Source: Pseudogracilibacillus sp037892545 (lineage in GTDB: Bacteria > Bacillota > Bacilli > Bacillales > Amphibacillaceae). Taken from it: a stretch of DNA of 64,000 bases. The position numbers were made by a program, and so were the translations under genes. Where the stretch lies: NCBI RefSeq assembly GCF_037892545.1, contig NZ_JBBKBG010000002.1, forward strand, positions 1-64,000, given 5' to 3'. Every line of letters starts with the position of its first letter. Within the stretch, counting starts at the first letter, position 1. Below the pieces are notes generated by a model, which made no database searches, had not been told where the DNA came from, and saw only the letters and a program-made list of their open reading frames with translations. This document shows, piece after piece, positions 53,496 through 62,827 of this stretch.

Positions 53496-54440
53496 TTAAG
53501 ATACTGCTCTGTTTGACTTTAATGTTCGCTTATCTTGTATGCGGGATAAAATGCTGTGCAAAATAATCCCGAATATGACGAGGATTAATCCAATTATCGT
53601 CATAAAACTTGGCACGAAAAATCCAAGTAATAACATTTCACCTAGTAAGGAAAAAACTACTTCTCCAGTAGAGGTTGATTCTACCCCAGCAAGTTTATGG
53701 TTGTCATGTCGTACGAGGTCCGTCGCATAGAAAAATAAAATAGTTGCAATTACCCCAGAAAAAACCGCAACGATAAATACTTGTACGAGTTGATTTGGTG
53801 TCGGTGCTCCATGTGATAGTGCACCAAAAATGGATAATAAAATCCAAAATGGCATGGAAGCAATGGTCATTCCTAAAACACGTTGGATGGAATTTAATTC
53901 TCCATCGACAAGTTGCATCATTTTTCTATTTCCTAAAGGATAGGAAATAGCAGCGACAATCATCGGGATGACAGATAAAAGAATCGCTTTGATTGGAACG
54001 TTTTCTGCATGTTCCAATTGCATCATGAAAATCCCGATAATAATGATGATGGAAATAAATACACTTTGGATCGGAATGGATCGATTTGATTTATTAATAA
54101 AAGGGACGAGCAATGACCCTGCGACAATGTTTAATTGAAATGTTGCTGCTACAAGCCATCCAGGTGCATGGATGGTCGCAAAAGTTAACGGCGCATAAAA
54201 AAAGCTAAAACCGACCGTACTCCAAATGATCCATTCCTTTGGATATTTTTTAATATGTTGTAAAACAGGCAGTACTTGTTTTCTTACATGTACAAATATA
54301 AGTAACATTGGTAACATAAAAAAGAACCGGATAGAAGCACTCCATATCCAACTTCCTCCAGCTAATTCCATATTTCGGTTAAAAATAAATGCAAACGAAA
54401 AAAACAATGCTGCTAATAATCCAATGAAGATTGGCCGCAT
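53496..54440 (-). CDS. DMT-family multidrug resistance efflux-type transporter
   Basis: Membrane protein of about 314 aa with ten helices, matching the multidrug resistance efflux transporter branch of the DMT superfamily: PIFIGLLAALFFSFAFIFNR, ELAGGSWIWSASIRFFFMLP, and SYPLGNRKMMQL. Near the C-terminal half GVESTSTGEVVFSLLGEMLLLG is conserved. Substrate unknown. ATG 54440 follows AAAGGGGTG; the frame is open to 54482 without a better site. It is divergent from the T-box transcript. Confidence 0.85.
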   Translation of the reverse strand: MRPIFIGLLAALFFSFAFIFNRNMELAGGSWIWSASIRFFFMLPMLLIFVHVRKQVLPVLQHIKKYPKEWIIWSTVGFSFFYAPLTFATIHAPGWLVAATFQLNIVAGSLLVPFINKSNRSIPIQSVFISIIIIIGIFMMQLEHAENVPIKAILLSVIPMIVAAISYPLGNRKMMQLVDGELNSIQRVLGMTIASMPFWILLSIFGALSHGAPTPNQLVQVFIVAVFSGVIATILFFYATDLVRHDNHKLAGVESTSTGEVVFSLLGEMLLLGFFVPSFMTIIGLILVIFGIILHSILSRIQDKRTLKSNRAVS

Positions 54441-54634
54441 AGTCACACCCCTTTTTCCGATTAGATTGTTCAAAGCAGGCATATTAGAAATGTGTGTTAC
54501 TCCAATAACATCGTTAGAGAAAAAACATTTCTAATATGCATCCATAGCATATAAAAAAGATGAAATTACTCTATCTTACCGCAATTTTAACATGGATGAT
54601 AAAAAAAGAAAATACTGATAATTAACAATATTCC

Positions 54635-54663
54635 TTGACTTAAAAAAAATATGGAATTATAAT
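54635..54663 (+). promoter_or_regulatory. promoter of the T-box transcript
   Basis: TTGACT (54635-54640), 17-nt spacer, TATAAT (54658-54663): a near-consensus sigma-A promoter. Confidence 0.8.
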
Positions 54664-54669
54664 CATTAG

Positions 54670-54985
54670 TAATTCAAATAAGTATACATTTTTAAAGACG
54701 TTGAAAAGGGAAAGTATGGTTGCCCTCGTTTTTTACAGAGAGCTTCGGGAGCTGAAAAGAAGCAAAAATGATCAATCAGAAAATGGCCTTCGAGTTTCGG
54801 ACTGAACACGATTGTTAGTAAGTTTCGACGGATTTGCATCCGTTAGCTATGCAAAAGTATTGATAATGTTCTTTTGGACATTTGCGTACTTATAAAGTTT
54901 ATATGTGTGAACATATAAAAAAATAAGGTGGTACCACGTATATCCAACCACGTCCTTATAGATAAATAAGGACGTGGTTTTTTAA
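54670..54985 (+). promoter_or_regulatory. T-box riboswitch, probable methionine specificity (AUG specifier)
   Basis: Diagnostic T-box sequence AAGGTGGTACCACG at 54925-54938, followed by terminator CCACGTCCTTAT/ATAAGGACGTGG with T6 (54948-54983). Stem I shows the AGAGAGC bulge region, the GCTTC...GAAGC distal arm and the specifier segment GAAAATGGCCTTCGAG. With the usual six bases between specifier and GAG, the specifier codon is ATG (54783-54785). UGG would leave only five. Uncharged tRNA-Met would therefore stabilise the antiterminator and turn on the SAM hydrolase gene 28 nt downstream. Confidence 0.88.
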
Positions 54986-55013
54986 TTTTACGAATATTTT
55001 TGGAGGGATGAAC

Positions 55014-55859
55014 ATGACAAAACATTTAGTAATTCAAACAGACTTTGGTTTATGTGACGGGGCGGTTAGTGCGATGTATGGTGTTGCATTAAGTGTTAAC
55101 CCAACTTTAAATATATATGATTTAACACATGAAATTCCACAATATAATATATGGGAAGGATCATACCGGTTATATCAAACGATTTCTTATTGGCCAGAAG
55201 AGACTGTTTTTGTCTCTGTTGTGGACCCTGGTGTCGGAACCAACCGTTTAAGTGTAGTTGCAAAAACAGCAACAAATCAATATATCGTTACACCAAATAA
55301 TGGAACATTAACACATGTATTAGAAAACTTTGATATTGTAGCTTTACGTGAAATTGATGAAACGAAAAACCGATTACCGAATTCTGGAGAGTCCTATACA
55401 TTCCACGGTCGGGATATTTATGCATATACTGGAGCACGACTGGCGGCAGAAGAAATAAGTTTTGAAGGAGTAGGGAGAGAATTAGCGGTTGCTGATGTTA
55501 TTTCATTGCCAAATCCAGTTGCAACAGGTGGAGACGGGATCGTAAAAGGGAATATTGACATACTAGATGTTCGGTTTGGGAATTTATGGACGAATATTAG
55601 TCGTACTTTATTTGTTGAAGCGAACGTTCAATATGGAGACTTATTAGATGTGACAATTGAAAATAATGGTCGCACTATTTATAAAAATGCGATGACGTAC
55701 GGGAAGTCTTTTGCAGACAGTCGTTTGGGAGAGCCGTTACTATATGTGAACTCAGTTGATAAATTAGGTGTAGCGATTAACCAAGGGTCTTTTGCACAAG
55801 CATATGATATTGGTACAGGTGTAAGTTGGACCATTACAATTCAAAAAAGAGAGGCATAA
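55014..55859 (+). CDS. SAM hydrolase (S-adenosylmethionine hydroxide adenosyltransferase, DUF62)
   Basis: Member of the fluorinase/chlorinase/SAM hydroxide adenosyltransferase family, about 281 aa. Characterised bacterial members split SAM with water into adenosine and methionine. Seen: VIQTDFGLCDGAVSAMYGV at the N terminus, VSVVDPGVGT, TPNNGTLTHVL, FHGRDIYAYTGARLA, and the C-terminal domain with DVRFGNLWTNIS. ATG 55014 follows GGAGGG with 6-nt spacing; ATG 55008 abuts it. The upstream Met T-box means it is induced when tRNA-Met is uncharged, which fits methionine salvage from SAM. Confidence 0.92.
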   Translation: MTKHLVIQTDFGLCDGAVSAMYGVALSVNPTLNIYDLTHEIPQYNIWEGSYRLYQTISYWPEETVFVSVVDPGVGTNRLSVVAKTATNQYIVTPNNGTLTHVLENFDIVALREIDETKNRLPNSGESYTFHGRDIYAYTGARLAAEEISFEGVGRELAVADVISLPNPVATGGDGIVKGNIDILDVRFGNLWTNISRTLFVEANVQYGDLLDVTIENNGRTIYKNAMTYGKSFADSRLGEPLLYVNSVDKLGVAINQGSFAQAYDIGTGVSWTITIQKREA

Positions 55860-56408
55860 AATACTAGATAAACATATAGATATGTTATAATTTTTTCTTA
55901 CTTATAGAAAAAAATATGACAAATCATTATGTTTTTCTTTTTTTTTATAATTTTCCCTTATATAGTATGTTATGATAGTCTAAACTAAAAAATATAGAAT
56001 GAATTTGAAAACTTAGGTAACGTCAAAACTTCTATGAAAACGAATGCGAAATCAGGGTTTGGAATGTAAATGGCATTAAAATGAATGTTATCGCTTTTGA
56101 CAAACATACGATTCTTTTCTTCGTCAGTTATGATTCAGCTTTTGTTGATGGTAAGCATAATTGTTCATCTAACACTTTAAAATGAAATGTCTTTTCGTTC
56201 TTCCATGCGTTCCAATGTCTTTAAACAATGAGGATATTTTTAAATTGATTTCCTTTAAAAAGCGATTTTTGAGTGCTTGGTACCCTTAATTTTGCCCTAA
56301 AATAAAGGGTGGCAAGATTTTTTGAATGAAGGGGCTTGAAATTAACGAAAACGAAAGTTTTAATTAAGAAACTTTTGACAAAACGAAAACTTACAAGGAA
56401 GGGAAAAT
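55860..56408. other. 550-bp gene-free stretch
   Basis: AT-rich. An open segment without a start codon (about 56025-56184, reading NVNGIKMNVIAFDKHTILFF then VSYDSAFVDGKH) may be a coding remnant of unknown family. A hairpin AAAGTTT...AAACTTT lies near 56351-56373, shortly before the yhgE-like gene. No clear promoter. Confidence 0.4.
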
Positions 56409-58547
56409 ATGAAAAAAATTTTTACTTTATATAAACGAGATCTACATAGCATTGTAACAAATATAGTGTCCATTGTTTTAATTGGTGGACTTATCTTTTT
56501 ACCTTCTTTATATGCATGGTTAAATATTAAAGCATCTTGGGATCCATATGCCCAAACAGATCAAATCCCACTTGGTTTTGTCAACGAAGATGTCGGTGCA
56601 ACTGTACGTGGTGAAGAAATCGATGTCGGAAAAAAATTAGTTGATAATTTAAAAAAAGATACGAATTTTAATTGGCATTTTGTCGATCGGAAAGAAGCGA
56701 TGGAAGAACTTGAATATGGAAATTATTATGCAGTGATTGTCGTGCCAGAAGATTTTTCTGAAACATTAGGTTCCGTTGTAAAAGCGGAACCGGAAAAGGC
56801 AACAATGGAATATTATGTAAATGAAAAGATTAATGCGATTGCTCCAAAAATCACGGATAAAGGTGCCTCAGTCATTGTAGAGGAAATAAGTAGTGAATTT
56901 ATTAGTACAGTAAATGGAATTATCTTTGAAATATTTAACGATATTGGACTGGAATTAGAAGAGTCGATTCCAGAAATTGAATTATTTGAAGAGTACGTAT
57001 TTACATTAGAGGAAGAGTTACCGAACATCCACGATAAGCTTGTAGAAATGGATGAACAATTAACACATGCGAGCAATATGTTAGATGTGGCGAACGAAAA
57101 AATTCCTCAAGCAAAAGAAGTGACAAAAAAAGGATTAGATGCGATTCAAAAAACGAGTACTTTTTTAAATGAGGTAGAGGAGAAATTAAAAGCTATTTCT
57201 CCAGCGTTGAAAGAAGAAGTGAAAGAAATTGAGGCTGTTTTTAAAGATGTAAATGAAAAACGGGCTGAAATTGAGGAGGCAATTAAGGAAGAGTTAGAAG
57301 AAATAGATGTGGAAAGTATCGAATCTGAATTACCTAAGATAACAGAGGATATCGACGGTATTATTGCATCTTTACAAGAAATGCAAAATAATTTAGAGGA
57401 AGAAAATGAAGAGATTGAAACGTTAATTACTACATTGGAATCGATGAAAGAGGATATTGCAACTGTACAAGGAAAAACAGATGATATTAAAGCATTCATC
57501 GGAAATAACGAACAATTTTTCAAAGACTTACAGGAAAGCATTGGCTCTGTAACAGATATTGATTTACAGGCTTTTGTAGAGAAATACGAAGATGAAATAG
57601 AACCGAAAATGTTAGCTGAAATTCATGCTGGCCAAGAAACAGTAAATGAAGCAAAAGGCATGATAAATGATATAAGTAATGCGATTCCAGAAATCGAAAA
57701 AATGTTAAATGAAACAGATACGAAAATAGATGAAGGACAAGAAGCATTAAATACGTTATTCAGTGTGTATCCTCAAGTGCAAGATCGTGTAAATACATTA
57801 GCAGATACGATTCGGGAAGTACAAGATGAAGCAGACATGCAAGAAATTATCGACTTATTATTAAATGACCCGGAAAAAGAAAAAGGATTCTTTGCAGAGC
57901 CAGTTGTGCTTCATAAGAATGAAGTGTTTCCAATTCCTAACTATGGTACAGGGATGACTCCTTTTTACACGGTATTATCTTTATGGGTTGGTGGATTATT
58001 ATTAATTTCTTTATTATCGCCAAATGTTCCAGAAGAAGATACGTTAAGTCCAAAAGTAGTGTACACTGGTCGAATGCTAACGTTTATGACGATTGGATTA
58101 TTGCAAACTGTCATTGTTACATTAGGGGATATATTTATTCTCGGTGTTGAAGTAAGTAGCCCATTCTGGTTTGTCATATTTGGGTTATTAATAAGTCTAG
58201 TATTTATGTCGATTGTGTATACGGCCATTGCGCTGTTAGGGGATGTCGGAAAGGCCGTTGCGATCATTTTACTCGTATTACAAATTGCAAGTTCAGGTGG
58301 AACATACCCTGTCGTCTTATTGCCAGAGTTTTTCCAAGCAGTAAATCCATTTTTACCATTTACGTATGGTGTTGACTTAATGCGTGAAGCGGTAGGTGGA
58401 ATCATTTGGAAGCGGGCATACTTAGATATTGTTGCACTAATTATTTTTGCGGCGATATCCATAACGGTCGGTGTCTTCTTAAAGGGACCAATCCAGAAAA
58501 AGATGAAAAAATTAATTCAATCAAAAGGTGGACGATTATTCCACTAA
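56409..58547 (+). CDS. YhgE/Pip-family membrane protein
   Basis: Membrane protein of 712 aa of the YhgE/phage-infection-protein family, related to ABC-2 permeases. One N-terminal helix (about residues 16-38, then SLYAWLNIKASWDPYAQT, the family signature). A long extracellular region of coiled coils (about 170-490, rich in Glu/Lys heptads) follows. Five to six C-terminal helices cover about 515-700. Lactococcal Pip is a phage receptor; Bacillus YhgE is not well characterised, and related proteins act with type VII secretion. GGAAGGG precedes ATG 56409. Monocistronic or leading into the hydrolase gene 91 nt downstream. Confidence 0.88.
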   Translation: MKKIFTLYKRDLHSIVTNIVSIVLIGGLIFLPSLYAWLNIKASWDPYAQTDQIPLGFVNEDVGATVRGEEIDVGKKLVDNLKKDTNFNWHFVDRKEAMEELEYGNYYAVIVVPEDFSETLGSVVKAEPEKATMEYYVNEKINAIAPKITDKGASVIVEEISSEFISTVNGIIFEIFNDIGLELEESIPEIELFEEYVFTLEEELPNIHDKLVEMDEQLTHASNMLDVANEKIPQAKEVTKKGLDAIQKTSTFLNEVEEKLKAISPALKEEVKEIEAVFKDVNEKRAEIEEAIKEELEEIDVESIESELPKITEDIDGIIASLQEMQNNLEEENEEIETLITTLESMKEDIATVQGKTDDIKAFIGNNEQFFKDLQESIGSVTDIDLQAFVEKYEDEIEPKMLAEIHAGQETVNEAKGMINDISNAIPEIEKMLNETDTKIDEGQEALNTLFSVYPQVQDRVNTLADTIREVQDEADMQEIIDLLLNDPEKEKGFFAEPVVLHKNEVFPIPNYGTGMTPFYTVLSLWVGGLLLISLLSPNVPEEDTLSPKVVYTGRMLTFMTIGLLQTVIVTLGDIFILGVEVSSPFWFVIFGLLISLVFMSIVYTAIALLGDVGKAVAIILLVLQIASSGGTYPVVLLPEFFQAVNPFLPFTYGVDLMREAVGGIIWKRAYLDIVALIIFAAISITVGVFLKGPIQKKMKKLIQSKGGRLFH

Positions 58548-58638
58548 TGACATGCATATGATAGGAAGGTTGTAATGGGAGAGGCACGGGCGAACTAATT
58601 CATTCGTTCGTGTCCTTTTTTAAAAGGAGTTTGCGATA

Positions 58639-59592
58639 TTGAAACGAAAAAATTGGCTTAAAATAATCATTAGTTTATTTATATTTTTATGCATTGCCGA
58701 TGTGCTTGCAGGTTTTTATTTTTATCATTTGGCGATTGAACGTGGACCGAAGGAATTTTTGCAAAATAATAGCGATTTAGAAGTTGCAGACGAGACGATG
58801 GATACATTTCTGAAAGGGGATTGGATCAAGTGGAAGGATGAACAACCGTTTATCGAAATGACAATGCAGAGTGACGATGGTATCACATTACAAGGCTATT
58901 ATTTACCACAGAAGGATAGTGATAAGACGGTTATTTTCGGTCATGGTTATTTAGGAAATGCATTACAAATGAGTCTTTATGGAAAATATTATTATGAAGA
59001 ACTTGGGTACAATTTATTTATGCCTGATCTACGTGGCCATGGCAAAAGTGAAGGGGATTATTATGGATTTGGCTGGCATGATCGCCTTGATATGATCAAA
59101 TGGGTGGAAACGTTAGAAGAAGCCTACGGAAAAAAGCAAATTGTTTTGCACGGATTATCGATGGGAGCTGCAACGGTATTAATGGTAAGTGGAGAAGATG
59201 TACCAAATGAGATAAAAGCGATCATTGCCGATAGCCCTTATACTTCGGTCTATGATTTATTTGGCTATCAAATGACGCGGATGTTCCATTTACCGAAAGA
59301 ACCGATTTTAACGACAACGAGTATTGTGACAAAATTAAGAGCGAATTATGGCCTACGAGAAGCTTCTGCTTTAAAACAAGTGAAAAAGGCTACTGTTCCA
59401 ATTTTGTACATAGCAGGGGAAGCAGATACATTCATACCTGCTGAAATGACCGATGTATTGTTTGAGGCTACGAGCAGTGAGAAAGAACTCGTTACGTTTC
59501 CGAAGGCAAATCATGGTGAAGCAGGAGTGATGTATGAGGCAAAATTCATGGCTACTGTTACAGAGTTCTTACATAAATATGTAGAGGATTAA
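58639..59592 (+). CDS. membrane-anchored alpha/beta hydrolase
   Basis: Protein of 317 aa. An N-terminal hydrophobic anchor (IIISLFIFLCIADVLAGFYF) is followed by a serine hydrolase domain. HGYLGNA forms the oxyanion loop, the nucleophile is Ser in LHGLSMGAATVL, Asp is in IAGEADTFIP, and His is in FPKANHGEAG. It resembles B. subtilis YqkD and related X-prolyl peptidase/esterase-like proteins. Substrate unknown. TTG 58639 with AAAGGAG upstream. Ends with a strong shared terminator. Confidence 0.88.
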   Translation: MKRKNWLKIIISLFIFLCIADVLAGFYFYHLAIERGPKEFLQNNSDLEVADETMDTFLKGDWIKWKDEQPFIEMTMQSDDGITLQGYYLPQKDSDKTVIFGHGYLGNALQMSLYGKYYYEELGYNLFMPDLRGHGKSEGDYYGFGWHDRLDMIKWVETLEEAYGKKQIVLHGLSMGAATVLMVSGEDVPNEIKAIIADSPYTSVYDLFGYQMTRMFHLPKEPILTTTSIVTKLRANYGLREASALKQVKKATVPILYIAGEADTFIPAEMTDVLFEATSSEKELVTFPKANHGEAGVMYEAKFMATVTEFLHKYVED

Positions 59593-59601
59593 GCGAAACA
59601 A

Positions 59602-59639
59602 AAAAGGACGAATTTTCTTAAAAGGTTATTCGTCCTTTT
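59602..59639. terminator. bidirectional terminator, hydrolase / dat
   Basis: AAAAGGACGAAT and ATTCGTCCTTTT around a 14-nt loop between convergent genes. Confidence 0.88.
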
Positions 59640-59653
59640 GAATCAAAGAAAAT

Positions 59654-60517
59654 TTAAGCTAGTTTTACTGAAATATTTGCATCTTTTTCATATGTTTCTT
59701 GTAGTAAAGTCGAAACAGGACCAGGTTTACCATCCTGAATCATTTTGCCGTCTACTTCAATAATTGGCGATACCTCTGAGTTACTACTCGTTAAAAACAT
59801 TTCATCCGCCTCATGGATATCTTCTAAAGTAAACGCCTCTTCTATAAATGGAATATCTAACTTTTCACAAAATTCTTTTACTGCCATCCGAACACAACCA
59901 TTTAAAATGCGATTGGTAGCTGGATGTGTATATACGTTACCATTTTTCACTAGATACACATTTGAGGAAGCACATTCTGTTACAACACCATCGATATGTT
60001 GGATGGCCTCATAACATCCTTTTTCAGCAGCAGCCTGTTTGGCTAAAACGTTCGGCAATAAATTTAAACTTTTAATATAGCAATTTTTCCAGCGAATATC
60101 TTCCACGACAATTGTACGAACGCCGTTTTTAACATTGTCAACATTACGGGATTGCTTTTGAATGTATGCATATAGGTTTGGTTCTACATCTGTAGGGAAG
60201 TGGTGAATTCTTGTCGCTGAACCACGTGATACTTGTAAATAAATGAAACAATCTTCTTCCACGTTGTTTCGTTCGATCAATTCTTTTAATAAAGAGGATA
60301 ATGTTTCTTTCTCTATTTTTAAATCAATTTTAATAGCAGCTAATGAACGGTACAAACGGTCGACATGCGACTCAAATAAATATGGCTCCCCATTATATAC
60401 GCGAATTACTTCGTATACTCCATCACCAAACTGTAATGCTCGTTCTTCAAACGGAAATTGTAAACTGTCTTTGTGCACAAACTTATCTTGTGAAAGAATA
60501 ATAGAATAAGTTGACAC
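59654..60517 (-). CDS. dat: D-amino acid aminotransferase
   Basis: PLP-dependent class IV aminotransferase of 287 aa that interconverts D-alanine and D-glutamate with their keto acids, supplying wall precursors. Seen: RALQFGDGVYEVIRVYNGEP at the N terminus, catalytic Lys in CYIKSLNLLPNVLAKQAA, ECASSNVYLV, and TSSNSEVSPIIEVDG near the C terminus. GTG 60517 follows AGAGGAATG; family proteins start at this point. The neighbouring genes are not wall-related. A branched-chain aminotransferase is less likely because of the Dat-type length and SSNSEVSPI motif. Confidence 0.92.
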   Translation of the reverse strand: MSTYSIILSQDKFVHKDSLQFPFEERALQFGDGVYEVIRVYNGEPYLFESHVDRLYRSLAAIKIDLKIEKETLSSLLKELIERNNVEEDCFIYLQVSRGSATRIHHFPTDVEPNLYAYIQKQSRNVDNVKNGVRTIVVEDIRWKNCYIKSLNLLPNVLAKQAAAEKGCYEAIQHIDGVVTECASSNVYLVKNGNVYTHPATNRILNGCVRMAVKEFCEKLDIPFIEEAFTLEDIHEADEMFLTSSNSEVSPIIEVDGKMIQDGKPGPVSTLLQETYEKDANISVKLA

Positions 60518-60619
60518 GTCATCATTCCTCTCTTCATATAGTCAATTTTATTTTACAATTAATAAAGGATAATGTAAATTACTACAAGAGTATTTATTTA
60601 TAGACTGGAGGTGGGAGCT

Positions 60620-61759
60620 ATGCAATTGGAACAATTAAAAGAAGATATTAAACAACATGCAGAGGAAATCGGAATTGACAAAATTGGTTTTACGACGGCG
60701 GATGTATTCACATCTTTAAAACAACGTTTAATTGACCACGAACGATTAAATTATAGTTCTGGTTTTGAAAAAGGAACGGTGGAAGAGCGTACAGAACCGA
60801 AACGTTTATTTTCAGAAGCACAATCAATTATTTCGGTTGCAATTGCTTACCCATCTAAAATAAAAAATCCCCCTAAAAATAAAAAAGATGCATATCGTGG
60901 TATATTTTGCCGTGCATCTTGGGGAGAAGATTATCACCATGTGTTACGTGACCGATTGCAACAATTAGCAAATTATATAGGAAATCGTGTAGCAGGTTTT
61001 AAGTATAAAATTATGGTGGATACTGGGGAATTAAGTGATCGTTCTGTCGCTAAACGAGCTGGAATTGGTTTTATCGGAAAAAATACATTGCTCATCACAG
61101 AGGAATATGGTTCGTTCGTATATTTAGGAGAAATGATCACGAATATTCCTTTTACGGAAGATGAACGAGTGGAAGATGGTTGTGGAGATTGTAATCTTTG
61201 CCGTACGGCTTGTCCGACTGGTGCGCTGGTAGAAGAACGAACATTAAATGCGCAAATGTGTCTTGCCTTTCAAACGCAGACAAAACAAATGTTACCAGAT
61301 ATGTTTCGCTCAAAAATTGGAACGAGAATATATGGTTGTGATACGTGTCAGGCAGTATGTCCGAAAAATAAAGGAATCGACTTTCACTTACATGAAGCGT
61401 TTGAACCGGATGGAGAAATAGCCAAGCCTTTATTAAAACCGATGTTGACGATGTCAAATCGTGAATTAAAAGAAAAATTTGGACATGTATCCGGTTTTTG
61501 GCGTGGAAAAAACCCATTGCAAAGAAATGCCATTATAGCATTAGCTCATTTTAAAGATACTTCCTCTATTGAATTATTAATGGATATAGTAAAAAATGAT
61601 GTGCGACCAGTTATACGTGGAACGGCAGCATGGGCTTTAGGAAAAATTGGAACCGAAGAAGCGGAAAATGCTTTAAAAGTTGCATTGGAACATGAAAAAG
61701 AAGCTATTGTTTTAGAGGAAATTGAAAAAGGATTAGTTTTAATTAAAAGTAAAAAGTAA
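60620..61759 (+). CDS. queG: epoxyqueuosine reductase QueG
   Basis: Cobalamin- and iron-sulfur-dependent enzyme of about 379 aa for the last step of queuosine synthesis on tRNA. The N-terminal domain has YPSKIKNPPK and RASWGEDYHHVLRDRL. Two 4Fe-4S clusters are indicated by CGDCNLCRTACPTGAL and CDTCQAVCPKN. A C-terminal HEAT-like repeat region (about residues 300-375; VIRGTAAWALGKIG) is present, as in Bacillus QueG. ATG 60620 follows GGAGGTG; GTG 60611 overlaps that site. It precedes another anticodon-loop modification gene, trmL. Confidence 0.95.
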   Translation: MQLEQLKEDIKQHAEEIGIDKIGFTTADVFTSLKQRLIDHERLNYSSGFEKGTVEERTEPKRLFSEAQSIISVAIAYPSKIKNPPKNKKDAYRGIFCRASWGEDYHHVLRDRLQQLANYIGNRVAGFKYKIMVDTGELSDRSVAKRAGIGFIGKNTLLITEEYGSFVYLGEMITNIPFTEDERVEDGCGDCNLCRTACPTGALVEERTLNAQMCLAFQTQTKQMLPDMFRSKIGTRIYGCDTCQAVCPKNKGIDFHLHEAFEPDGEIAKPLLKPMLTMSNRELKEKFGHVSGFWRGKNPLQRNAIIALAHFKDTSSIELLMDIVKNDVRPVIRGTAAWALGKIGTEEAENALKVALEHEKEAIVLEEIEKGLVLIKSKK

Positions 61760-61858
61760 ATAACTTTACGTATTCGATTGATAATGATATGATTTCTAAC
61801 GTATTTGTATATATAATCAATCATAATAATGGAAAGTTATATGAAAGAAGGTTCATCA

Positions 61859-62332
61859 GTGGGATTGCATATCGTATTATATCAACCAGAAATTCCAGCT
61901 AATACTGGAAATATTGCAAGGACATGTCTAGCGACAAACACGACGTTACATTTAATTCATCCGTTAGGTTTTTCAACAGATGATAAAATGTTAAAACGTG
62001 CAGGTTTAGATTACTGGAAAAACGTGAATATAATAGAATATGAATCCATTTTTGATTTATATGATCAATATGAAGATGGAGTATTTTATTATATTGAAAA
62101 TTTTGGTGAACAATATTATACCGATTATGATTTTAGTAATGCGGAGGAAGAAATCTTTTTTGTTTTTGGAAAAGAGACGACAGGTATTCCAAAAGACCTC
62201 ATTGCAGGAAATGAACAACGTTGTTTACGCATACATATGAGTGAACATGTTAGGTCATTAAACTTATCTAATACGGCAGCAATTATTATATACGAAGCGC
62301 TTAGACAACAAGGATTTCCAAATATAAAATAA
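61859..62332 (+). CDS. trmL: tRNA (cytidine(34)-2'-O)-methyltransferase TrmL
   Basis: SPOUT-fold methyltransferase of 158 aa that modifies position 34 of tRNA-Leu isoacceptors. Conserved stretches: HIVLYQPEIPANTGNIARTC, FVFGKETTGIPKDLI (knot loop) and SLNLSNTAAIIIYEALRQ. GTG 61859 is chosen: the family begins here (GLHIVLYQPEIP) and AAGAAGG lies upstream; the ATG at 61829 would add ten unconserved residues. Known as cspR in older Bacillus annotation. Functionally linked to queG. Confidence 0.94.
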   Translation: MGLHIVLYQPEIPANTGNIARTCLATNTTLHLIHPLGFSTDDKMLKRAGLDYWKNVNIIEYESIFDLYDQYEDGVFYYIENFGEQYYTDYDFSNAEEEIFFVFGKETTGIPKDLIAGNEQRCLRIHMSEHVRSLNLSNTAAIIIYEALRQQGFPNIK

Positions 62333-62333
62333 A

Positions 62334-62366
62334 ATCGTCATGCAATTTACATTACATGACGATCTT
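62334..62366. terminator. trmL terminator
   Basis: ATCGTCATG (62334-62342) pairs with CATGACGAT (62355-62363), followed by CTTATT. Shared with the small convergent lipoprotein gene. Confidence 0.7.
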
Positions 62367-62367
62367 A

Positions 62368-62469
62368 TTATTGATTATTTGTTGGTACGCCTGGTTTTGA
62401 TTCATATGCTGAAGTTAGGCAAGCTGTTACAAACGTAACGCAAAGAGCTAAGATTAATGCTAATTTCAT
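62368..62469 (-). CDS. 33-residue predicted lipoprotein
   Basis: Short gene. ATG 62469 is preceded by AAGGAGG about 9 nt upstream, a very strong site. The product MKLALILALCVTFVTAC is a compact lipoprotein signal with lipobox VTAC (Cys 17), leaving a mature peptide of only 17 residues that ends KPGVPTNNQ. It is convergent with trmL and divergent from odhA. The family is unrecognised; it could be a membrane-anchored micro-protein or signalling peptide precursor. Confidence 0.7.
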   Translation of the reverse strand: MKLALILALCVTFVTACLTSAYESKPGVPTNNQ

Positions 62470-62827
62470 CACATTCATCCTCCTTTGAGTTAGGAACTTT
62501 CTTAACATACATATTATAACTTTTATTCTTGCTTTTGTGAAATCATTTCATATAAGATGAACGAATTTGGCCAAAAGCCTGATGAGATGAATGGATTGTA
62601 TATAAAATAAACGTAATTTTTGATATATTTACCCGTAAGTTTTAACAAAATATTCAAAAAATATAGGTTTTTTTCACTGTTTTTTAAAATAAGATAGCGA
62701 TTTCATTTGACATTTATACTTTATAAGTGTTATTAGTTGCTCAACTTTCAAGACAGTTCTATAATGAACATGAGTAAATCATTCCGTAGTGAACGGGTAA
62801 AGTCAATATCTAATGGGGGTATAAGAC
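62470..62827. other. odhA upstream region
   Basis: A 358-bp AT-rich gap between the divergent small lipoprotein gene and odhA. Apart from the promoter at 62737-62765 and the ribosome site GGGGGT before GTG 62828, I see no further genes. Confidence 0.5.
62737..62765 (+). promoter_or_regulatory. odhA promoter
   Basis: TTGCTC (62737-62742), 17-nt spacer, TATAAT (62760-62765), 63 nt upstream of the GTG start. A TTGACA at 62707-62712 lacks a good -10. Confidence 0.6.

Noticed and set aside
54660..54985. Trp (UGG) specifier for the T-box
   Set aside because: It would leave five rather than six bases before the conserved GAG; AUG fits known leaders and the downstream methionine-related enzyme.
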